A stretch of DNA of 5,607 nucleotides from contig CANQHT010000077.1 of NCBI GenBank assembly GCA_947623705.1, positions 1-5,607 on the forward strand, given 5' to 3'. Each line of letters opens with the position of its first letter. The first letter of the stretch is position 1. The notes under the pieces were generated by a model. It was not told the origin of the DNA and searched no databases. It saw only the letters and a list, made by a program, of their open reading frames with translations. Of this stretch, positions 1 through 4,648 are shown in pieces. Source of the stretch: an uncultured Bacilli bacterium (GTDB lineage: Bacteria > Bacillota_I > Bacilli_A > RF39 > UBA660). The translations under genes were made by a program, and so were the position numbers.

Positions 1-44
1 ATACTTTAGATGATATTTTACCTAAGGAAGAAAACAGTGATTAA
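1..44 (+). CDS. 3' end of an unidentified upstream gene (C-terminal 13 residues)
   Basis: Only the third frame is open from the left edge. It reads TLDDILPKEENSD and stops at TAA 42-44; the other two plus frames hit stops within the first 13 bases. An acidic, lysine-containing hydrophilic tail is plausible for a cytoplasmic protein terminus, but too little is visible to name a family. Support for it being real comes from the hairpin plus T-tract at 36-57, which encloses this stop codon in the same way that two other genes in the window end. The gene points the same way as the lipoprotein operon, but a separate promoter follows, so it is probably its own transcript. It could also be chance open frame. 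Confidence 0.45.
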   Translation, partial: TLDDILPKEENSD

Positions 45-57
45 TTCGCTATTTTTT
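36..57 (+). terminator. Weak intrinsic terminator at the end of the upstream gene
   Basis: A 5-bp stem AGTGA/TCGCT (36-40 with 46-50, one T·G wobble) closes a TTAAT loop and is followed by A51 and six Ts (52-57). After one C·A mismatch the stem could extend through A31-A34 pairing with Ts. The upstream stop codon TAA lies in the loop. The stem is short, so termination may be partial. Confidence 0.45.
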
Positions 58-86
58 GATTGGCTGTGAATTGTAACGGAATTAAT

Positions 87-115
87 TTGACAATCACGCT
101 TATAAATGGTATTAT
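87..115 (+). promoter_or_regulatory. Vegetative promoter of the lipoprotein operon (perfect -35, extended -10)
   Basis: A perfect TTGACA (87-92) is separated by 17 bases from TATTAT (110-115), which is preceded by TGG, an extended -10 (TGn) element. This is close to the housekeeping sigma-A consensus and predicts a transcription start near 122, giving a leader of about 27 bases to the ATG at 149. No obvious operator dyad overlaps the core elements. The strength of the match suggests high and largely constitutive initiation. Confidence 0.85.
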
Positions 116-135
116 AGATAGCAAATTCACGAAAT

Positions 136-141
136 GGGGGT
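136..141 (+). promoter_or_regulatory. Ribosome binding site that selects the ATG at 149
   Basis: GGGGGT matches GGAGGT except for one base, and that G can wobble-pair with the anti-SD. It ends 7 bases before ATG 149. The earlier in-frame ATG at 134 overlaps this site and has no purine-rich sequence upstream, so 149 is the better start. Confidence 0.7.
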
Positions 142-148
142 ATATGAA

Positions 149-1222
149 ATGAGTGAATATAATATAATTAAACGGATTAAACGTGGAATTGCTAGTACAT
201 TAGTCTTTACAATGTTTTTAAGTGGCTGTGGTAAATCTGAAGAAAAGAAAGAAACAGAACCAACTCCAACTGAAACAATTGCAAGTGTTGTAGTTGAAGA
301 TGAAAACTTAACAGATGAATCAATTGCTAATGTCGTAGTAGAAGATGAAAACTTAGGAAGTGATACTACTAGTGTTAATTTAGATGCTATAAGAAAGTTA
401 GAAGAAATTGGTTATAGTGAATTTAGTGCTTTACAAATAGCTAAAAATTTCTCAGCTGATGCGATTAATGATTTATTAAGTCTTCCTTATATTGAGGCTG
501 TTGAAAACTATATTTATACAACTGATTTCAAATATATTTATTTACAAGACTATGAAAATACTCGACTAACATTAAATACAACACCAGAAAAAATTGTATC
601 TTTAGTCAATAATGCTTATGAATTAAAAAATAAAAATTTCTTTATGGATTATGATATAACAACTATTGTTAATATTTTATGGGCAATTGATGAAAAACTA
701 TTATATAATATGGATTATGTTAATTATGTATCTATATTAGATGAAACATTTAATCAAGTATCTGAAGATTATTTATTAGATAATATTACAGAACAAGATA
801 AAAATACTATTTTGGCATTACCTTATTTAGCATTACCTGGTACTGACCTAAATGATTGTTTTACAGAATTAAGTACTATTTATTTAAATATTTTAAATAA
901 TCCTCAAGATAGTCAAGCTAAAGAAGAATTATATAACTTTATATTAATATCTCTAACTAGTTTAAATCACTTTGATAATGTAGAAGAAGTTTTAACAGGA
1001 TCTAAAGAACATATTGAAGCTGCTCAAATAAGAAATTATATAGATTTATATATGGCCTTTAATGATATAATGGTACCACTAATACCGCTTATAGATGTTC
1101 AAATGAAAGATTATGATCCTGCTACTTATGATAATAGTAAATCTGATAATATATTTGCTATAGCAGATTCATTATTTACTATTGATGAATATCAAAGTTT
1201 ATGTAATGGTGAAGGAAGGTAA
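149..1222 (+). CDS. Exported lipoprotein of unknown function (357 aa)
   Basis: A predicted surface lipoprotein, first gene of a two-gene operon. From the ATG at 149 the protein begins with a basic n-region (K8, R9, K11, R12), a hydrophobic stretch (about 13-23) and the lipobox L-S-G-C, with the lipidated cysteine at residue 27 (codon 227-229). A lysine/glutamate/proline/threonine linker (28-70) follows, including two 13-residue repeats. The rest, about residue 71 to 357, is acidic, asparagine-rich and looks largely alpha-helical. Residues about 75-140 (LDAIRKLEEIGYSEFSA, LLSLPYIEAVENYI, then TPEKIVSLVN) recall the helical region that precedes the catalytic domain in some Firmicutes M15/VanY-type D,D-carboxypeptidase lipoproteins. 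No catalytic HxH or SxHxxGxAxD motif is present, so this is at most a non-enzymatic relative, and the resemblance is from memory. Only two further cysteines occur. The next gene starts 5 bases after the stop with its ribosome site inside this gene's end, implying coupled expression. The alternative start at 134 would add MGVYE. Confidence 0.85.
   Translation: MSEYNIIKRIKRGIASTLVFTMFLSGCGKSEEKKETEPTPTETIASVVVEDENLTDESIANVVVEDENLGSDTTSVNLDAIRKLEEIGYSEFSALQIAKNFSADAINDLLSLPYIEAVENYIYTTDFKYIYLQDYENTRLTLNTTPEKIVSLVNNAYELKNKNFFMDYDITTIVNILWAIDEKLLYNMDYVNYVSILDETFNQVSEDYLLDNITEQDKNTILALPYLALPGTDLNDCFTELSTIYLNILNNPQDSQAKEELYNFILISLTSLNHFDNVEEVLTGSKEHIEAAQIRNYIDLYMAFNDIMVPLIPLIDVQMKDYDPATYDNSKSDNIFAIADSLFTIDEYQSLCNGEGR
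272..355 (+). repeat. Two 39-bp in-frame repeats in the lipoprotein linker
   Basis: Copies at 272-310 and 317-355, separated by 6 bases (45-bp period), match at 34 of 39 positions by hand count. They encode ETIASVVVEDENL and ESIANVVVEDENL just after the lipidated cysteine. Most differences are synonymous or conservative, suggesting a fairly recent tandem duplication of an acidic spacer that holds the domain away from the membrane. Confidence 0.85.
1212..1220 (+). promoter_or_regulatory. Ribosome binding site of the cysteine-repeat gene, inside the end of the lipoprotein gene
   Basis: AAGGAAGGT ends 7 bases before ATG 1228. It overlaps the last lipoprotein codons and the first base of its TAA stop, so ribosomes finishing the first gene sit on this site. 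This supports translational coupling. Confidence 0.7.
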
Positions 1223-1227
1223 TTAAT

Positions 1228-3144
1228 ATGTATACAGAAGAAGTTAAAAGAAAAATTAATTGGTCTAATGTTATTAAAAAAGGTTTATTAATCTTCTTAG
1301 TTATTTTAATTATCTTTTTAATAATTTGGTTATTTACTAGAAATACCGATAATAATAAACAAAGTGTTAATTTTGATGATAGTAATAATAGTACAATAAC
1401 GAATAAAGATGCTTATACTAATGAATTTATTACGGGTTATTCTTATTTCCATGATACAGTTAAAGATTATTTATTAACTAAAGTTACCTTGCCTACTAAT
1501 GGAAATTCAATAAAATATACTTTAAAAGAATTAACTGATAAAGGTATTATTTTACCATTTATTTATAAAGATGGGGAAACTTGTGATTTAGAAGGTAGTT
1601 ATGTTATGGTTACTAATAATAATGGTAAATATGATATGACTGTTATGCTAGTTTGTGGTAAAGAAGTGGCTAAAACTACAGAAGAATTAGGATGTAATCA
1701 GTTATGTGTCAGTGGTAAATGTGATGTCGTTGTAGTTCCAAATGAACCAGATGATGAACTTGCTTATGAATATCAATTTAAACAAGGTTATAAAACTACG
1801 GAAACAGTTTATAAATGTCCTAGTGGTTATACTAAAAATGGTAATCTTTGTGTAAAAGATAATAAAACTACTACTAATGCGATTAAGAAAACAACTTATA
1901 CTTGTCCAACTGGTTATGAAAAAGTTGGTTTAGGATCATCTACTAAATGTGTAAGACCAGATAATAAAGAAATTAAACCAACTGTTACTACAACTTATAG
2001 TTGTGAATCAGGTTATACTAAAACTGGGGATGGAGAAAATACTGTTTGTACTAAAGAAGTAAATGCTACTTTAACAGTTAATCATTCTTGTCCAAGTGGT
2101 TATCATTTATATGGGGATGGTAAAACTATCCAATGTATTAAAACTACAACAAGTAATGTAGATCCTACTTATAGTTGTCCTGCTGGTTATACTAAATCAG
2201 GTAGTGGTGCTAATACGAAATGTATTAAAAATAATTCTAGTAATGTAACTCCAACTTATAGTTGCCCTTCAGGATATAGTTTATCAGGTACCCAATGTAT
2301 TAAAACTACTGCAAAAACAGTAACAGGATATAATTATTCTTGTTCTCAAGGTACTTTAAGTGGTACGCAATGTCGAGTTACAACTAAAGGTTATACTTTC
2401 TATGAATCAAAATATCAAGGACCAGTATACAAAGGTTGTACTTGGAGTGGTGTTGTTCCAAATGTTTGTGCTCCAACTGATAAAAGTTGTGTAAAAAATT
2501 ATCAAGCTTATTCTTGTTCTGGATCTTCTTATACTGTAGATGCTAATAGTACTCCAGTTTATGGTTGTACTTCCGGAACTCCTAGTGGTAACAATTGTGT
2601 AACTACAACCAATGCTACCGTATCTTGTAGTAAAGGTACATTAAGTGGAAATACTTGTGTTTATAATACTACAGATACAAAAGAACCAACTATTACTTGT
2701 AGTAAAGGTACTTTAAGTAGTGATAAAACTAAATGTGTTTATGATACAACTGATAGTAAAGCACCAACAATAACTAATAAATATAGTTGTACAAATGGTG
2801 TCTTAAATGGTACGAAATGTGTTATAACTGATAATAGTAAAATAGTTAAAGATACTAAGACTACTTGTCCAGATGGATTTAGTAGAAAGGGCGATATGTG
2901 TATATCTAAAGGTACTGATTACAAAGACTATACTATTAAAACAGAATACTTCTGTAAGAGTGGTTATACAATGTATGGTGAAGGTGCTAGTGCTGTATGT
3001 ACTAAAGGGGAAACTGTTAAAGTTAGTGCCGAAAAAGAAACGAAAGAAGTTACCAAATATCGTTATAAATGGAGTACTGAGACTTATCTTGAAGGTTGGG
3101 AAAGAACCGGTAAAAGAAGACAAACAAAAATTAGTTCTAAATAG
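1228..3144 (+). CDS. Membrane-anchored surface protein with a pilin-like head and about 15 two-cysteine repeats (638 aa)
   Basis: Second gene of the lipoprotein operon and likely an extracellular adhesin or structural surface protein; that role is inference. A basic cytoplasmic start (K7, R8, K9, K17, K18) precedes one membrane segment at about 19-37 (GLLIFLVILIIFLIIWLF). There is no signal-peptidase or lipobox motif, so the topology is predicted N-in, C-out. An Asn/Ser/Thr linker (38-60) leads to a small domain at about 61-150 whose pattern (LP..G, YTLKELTDKGII, then C119 and C143 on paired strands) resembles the C-terminal head of pseudopilin-like proteins of uncultured Bacilli. A cluster C156/C160/C165 follows. 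Residues 197-591 hold repeated units of the type C-P-x-G-Y-x(n)-G-x-x-C-[IV], joined by Thr/Ser/Asn-rich linkers. The tail (about 608-638) contains YRYKWSTETYLEGWERTGKR and ends basic. There are 35 cysteines, all outside the membrane. No LPXTG or cell-wall-binding domain is present. The gene ends inside its own terminator hairpin. No known family was recognised for the full protein. Confidence 0.88.
   Translation: MYTEEVKRKINWSNVIKKGLLIFLVILIIFLIIWLFTRNTDNNKQSVNFDDSNNSTITNKDAYTNEFITGYSYFHDTVKDYLLTKVTLPTNGNSIKYTLKELTDKGIILPFIYKDGETCDLEGSYVMVTNNNGKYDMTVMLVCGKEVAKTTEELGCNQLCVSGKCDVVVVPNEPDDELAYEYQFKQGYKTTETVYKCPSGYTKNGNLCVKDNKTTTNAIKKTTYTCPTGYEKVGLGSSTKCVRPDNKEIKPTVTTTYSCESGYTKTGDGENTVCTKEVNATLTVNHSCPSGYHLYGDGKTIQCIKTTTSNVDPTYSCPAGYTKSGSGANTKCIKNNSSNVTPTYSCPSGYSLSGTQCIKTTAKTVTGYNYSCSQGTLSGTQCRVTTKGYTFYESKYQGPVYKGCTWSGVVPNVCAPTDKSCVKNYQAYSCSGSSYTVDANSTPVYGCTSGTPSGNNCVTTTNATVSCSKGTLSGNTCVYNTTDTKEPTITCSKGTLSSDKTKCVYDTTDSKAPTITNKYSCTNGVLNGTKCVITDNSKIVKDTKTTCPDGFSRKGDMCISKGTDYKDYTIKTEYFCKSGYTMYGEGASAVCTKGETVKVSAEKETKEVTKYRYKWSTETYLEGWERTGKRRQTKISSK
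1816..3000 (+). repeat. Array of about 15 degenerate two-cysteine protein repeats
   Basis: First-cysteine codons start at 1816, 1903, 2002, 2089, 2176, 2263, 2341, 2437, 2488, 2566, 2626, 2698, 2788, 2866 and 2953. The distance between the two cysteines of a unit is 15 residues in five units (226, 259, 288, 317, 576; long type, C-P-x-G-Y with GxGxxT), 11 in three (197, 346, 547) and mostly 10 in the others (CSKGTLSGNTC-like). The unit starting at 491 has 12. Residues 404-430 (nt 2437-2517) are divergent and their pairing is uncertain. Unit-to-unit distance is mostly 20-33 residues. Long types sit at the start of the array and recur at the very end, with short types in the middle. Confidence 0.85.
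2626..2775 (+). repeat. Closely related adjacent repeat units within the cysteine array
   Basis: Unit A (2626-2697, 24 residues) and unit B (2698-2775, 26 residues) both begin CSKGTLS, continue to CVY-x-TTD-x-K-x-PTIT and differ mainly by a two-codon insertion before the second cysteine. Long identical DNA runs such as TTGTAGTAAAGGTAC point to a tandem duplication younger than the rest of the array. Confidence 0.75.
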
Positions 3145-3155
3145 GACTAATTTTT
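3126..3155. terminator. Bidirectional intrinsic terminator between the converging operons
   Basis: AAAAATTAGTTC (3126-3137) pairs with GGACTAATTTTT (3144-3155), with one T·G wobble, around the six-base loop TAAATA (3138-3143). On the plus strand the run of seven Ts (3151-3157) follows the core stem. On the minus strand the five As at 3126-3130 give a U-tract. The plus-strand stop codon of the cysteine-repeat gene (TAG 3142-3144) lies at the loop, and the minus-strand stop of the pseudouridine synthase (3156-3158) abuts the stem. One hairpin therefore serves both genes. Confidence 0.85.
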
Positions 3156-3818
3156 TTATGCTTTATAATCAATTAAAGTTTTAAAATATTCCGGATAAGG
3201 ACATTTTAAAGTGATAGTTTTTTTAGTAATGGGATGGGTAAATTCTAAGAAGTAGGCAAATAAATATAATTGTTTAATGCCTTTGTTATGACATTTATCA
3301 TAAGTTTTATCGCCAACTAAAGAATGCTTAATATCATTTAATTGCACTCTTATTTGGTGTTTACGACCGGTTTTAATAGTTATATCCAGTAACGTATATT
3401 TAGGTGTCTTAACTAAAATTTGATAATCTAAAATAGCTAGTTTACCATCACTTTTTGTACTATAAACATAATGAGTTTTAGTTTCTTTTAAGAAGGATGT
3501 TAAAGTATCTTTATTTTTATCTACTACCCCATTAACAATACCATAATATTTTCTTATTACTTTATCCCAATTATCTTGTAAAGCATTTTTTACCTTTAAA
3601 GATTTAGCAAAGACAATTAAACCTGCGGTATCTTTATCTAAACGATGGACAATAAACACTTTATTATTTTTATTCTTCTTTTTTAAATAACTACTTACCT
3701 CATGATATAAAGTATTTTCTTTTTCTTTATCGGTACTTATAGTTAATAAGCCACTCTTTTTAACCACAACAATTAAATAAGCATCTTCATATATAATTTT
3801 TAACTTCTCTTTTTTCAT
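3156..3818 (-). CDS. RluA-family RNA pseudouridine synthase (220 aa)
   Basis: Converts uridine to pseudouridine in rRNA or tRNA in the cytoplasm; the exact target cannot be read from sequence. From the start at 3818 the family motifs appear in order: IIYEDAYLIVVVKKSGLL (8-25); the active-site loop HRLDKDTAGL (58-67), whose Asp61 is the catalytic aspartate of this family; RKYYGIV (89-95); KLAILDY (126-132); GRKHQIRVQL (151-160); and HSLVGDKTY (165-173). It has no N-terminal S4 RNA-binding domain and is short for the family, typical of S4-less RluA members. An open frame extends upstream to 3878, but those 20 residues would be encoded by the preceding terminator and overlap the slipin gene, and family homology starts near MKKEKLKIIYEDA, so I choose 3818. 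No Shine-Dalgarno site precedes this ATG. An extended -10 sits 6 bases away, suggesting a leaderless message. It ends against the shared bidirectional hairpin. Confidence 0.9.
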   Translation of the reverse strand: MKKEKLKIIYEDAYLIVVVKKSGLLTISTDKEKENTLYHEVSSYLKKKNKNNKVFIVHRLDKDTAGLIVFAKSLKVKNALQDNWDKVIRKYYGIVNGVVDKNKDTLTSFLKETKTHYVYSTKSDGKLAILDYQILVKTPKYTLLDITIKTGRKHQIRVQLNDIKHSLVGDKTYDKCHNKGIKQLYLFAYFLEFTHPITKKTITLKCPYPEYFKTLIDYKA

Positions 3819-3824
3819 ATTTTT

Positions 3825-3833
3825 ATTGTAGCA
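3825..3833 (-). promoter_or_regulatory. Extended -10 promoter immediately upstream of the pseudouridine synthase
   Basis: On the minus strand TG-C-TACAAT runs from 3833 to 3825, one mismatch from TATAAT plus a TGn extension. The expected -35 position (about 3853-3848) is only a run of Ts, the U-tract of the upstream terminator. The predicted start site falls at or next to the A of ATG 3818. Confidence 0.55.
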
Positions 3834-3845
3834 AAAATTAATCAT

Positions 3846-3870
3846 AAAAAAAAGTAGTTGCCTACTTTTT
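3846..3870 (-). terminator. Intrinsic terminator of the slipin gene
   Basis: On the minus strand AAAAAGTAG (3870-3862) pairs with CTACTTTTT (3857-3849) around a GCAA loop (3861-3858), a stable GNRA-type tetraloop. A run of Ts to 3846 follows. The slipin stop codon TAG (3864-3862) is the last part of the 5' stem arm, and its final lysine codons form the rest. Confidence 0.85.
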
Positions 3871-4608
3871 CTTCTCACTGAAGCTTTTCATCGCATCAAT
3901 TATTTCCATTGGTAAACAGAAAACGACTGTATTTGATTTATCAGCACTGATATCACTTAAAGTAGATAATGTTCTTAAATGTAAAGCTCCTGGTGTTTTC
4001 GTCATAATTTCGGCGGCTTTCGCTAAATTATTTGAGGCTTCAACTTCGCCTTTAGCTTTTGTAATAACCGCAAGTTTTTCTCTTTCGGCTTCGGCCGCAA
4101 TAGCTAATACTCTTTTCATATCTTCTGGTAAAGATACATCTTTAAGTTCGACATTTTCGACTTTTATTCCCCATGGATCAGTAGCTTCATCAATTATTTT
4201 ACAAATTTCGGAACTAATTTTATCTCTTTCCGCTAAAAGTTCATCTAATGAAACCGAACCAACAACATTACGCATTGTTGTTTGCGCAAGTTGACCAACC
4301 GCATAATAGAAGTTTTCAACCGCTAGAACAGCTTTAGATGCATCAAATATTTTGTAATAAATAACGGCATTAATTTGGACAGAAACATTATCTTTGGTAA
4401 TAGCTTCTTGGGCTGGTACATCCACAGCTTTAGTTCTTATATCGACTTTGCGATATGATTCAATAACTGGTAATACTAATTTCCAACCGGGAGTTAATAT
4501 TTTAGTAAACTTACCAAACCGAAACTTGACACCCCTTTCATATTCATTAATTTGTTTGATTGAACAAAGAAGAATAACTAAAATAATTCCTAAAATAACT
4601 AATAACAT
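3862..4608 (-). CDS. Slipin / stomatin-like SPFH (band 7) membrane protein (248 aa)
   Basis: Prokaryotic stomatin homologue, a membrane-associated scaffold that oligomerises in lipid microdomains. One membrane segment lies at about 2-17, followed by the SPFH domain: EYERGVKFRFGKF (22-34), TPGWKLVLPVIE (39-50), KVDIRTKAVDVPAQEAITKD (54-73), then NAVIYYKI (80-87), the helix AQTTMRNVVGSVSLDELLAERD (108-129) and IIDEATDPWGIKVENVELKDV (138-158). Next comes the Ala/Glu/Lys-rich coiled coil EDMKRVLAIAAEAEREKLA (162-180) continuing to about 200. The C-terminal part (LRTLSTLSDISADKSNTVVF, 211-230, then CLPMEIIDAM) closely follows archaeal p-stomatin PH1511 as I remember it, including the hydrophobic segment cleaved by its partner NfeD-type protease. 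Length is normal for slipins. The start at 4608 has a strong AAGGAG site 7 bases upstream. It lies 40 bases downstream of pnp with no terminator between, so the two are probably cotranscribed. The usual NfeD partner is not in this window. Confidence 0.93.
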   Translation of the reverse strand: MLLVILGIILVILLCSIKQINEYERGVKFRFGKFTKILTPGWKLVLPVIESYRKVDIRTKAVDVPAQEAITKDNVSVQINAVIYYKIFDASKAVLAVENFYYAVGQLAQTTMRNVVGSVSLDELLAERDKISSEICKIIDEATDPWGIKVENVELKDVSLPEDMKRVLAIAAEAEREKLAVITKAKGEVEASNNLAKAAEIMTKTPGALHLRTLSTLSDISADKSNTVVFCLPMEIIDAMKSFSEKKK

Positions 4609-4615
4609 ATCATCA

Positions 4616-4621
4616 CTCCTT
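4616..4621 (-). promoter_or_regulatory. Ribosome binding site of the slipin gene
   Basis: AAGGAG on the minus strand (4621-4616), followed by TGAT, is near-perfect. It leaves 7 bases to ATG 4608 and fixes that start. Confidence 0.8.
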
Positions 4622-4648
4622 ACTAAACTATATTATTATTATTTTAAA

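Noticed and set aside
40..86. Inverted repeat ATTAATTC (40-47) / GAATTAAT (79-86) flanking the promoter's upstream side
   Set aside because: The arms are 31 bases apart and consist almost only of A and T. Such matches are expected by chance in this composition, and no operator geometry is evident.
134..148. Upstream in-frame ATG for the lipoprotein (adds MGVYE)
   Set aside because: The ribosome binding site GGGGGT lies inside this extension at the correct distance from ATG 149, and no site precedes 134.
1816..3000. CRISPR-like or non-coding repeat array
   Set aside because: The periodicity is at the protein level, is degenerate in DNA and keeps the reading frame throughout. There are no identical direct repeats with spacers.
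2803..3123. Open frame of 106 codons on the minus strand
   Set aside because: It is antisense to the cysteine-repeat array. Its Phe/Ser/Thr-rich composition mirrors Lys/Asn/Thr codons of the real gene, and it has no ribosome site.
1228..3144. Sortase-anchored or eukaryotic EGF-type protein
   Set aside because: No LPXTG-like motif or C-terminal membrane segment is present. The two-cysteine units lack the six-cysteine EGF pattern, and the operon has bacterial promoter, ribosome sites and terminator.
2873..3184. Open frame of 103 codons on the plus strand, other frame
   Set aside because: It overlaps the end of the cysteine-repeat gene and crosses the terminator. No domain or ribosome site supports it, and the repeat periodicity belongs to the main frame.
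3819..3878. Twenty-residue N-terminal extension of the pseudouridine synthase
   Set aside because: It would be translated from the slipin terminator hairpin and its T-tract, has no ribosome site, and is not part of the RluA family core.
4609..4648. Possible promoter or terminator between pnp and slipin
   Set aside because: A TATAGT-like hexamer exists at 4632-4627 but there is no -35 at 16-18 bases and no hairpin with a T-tract, so cotranscription is simpler.
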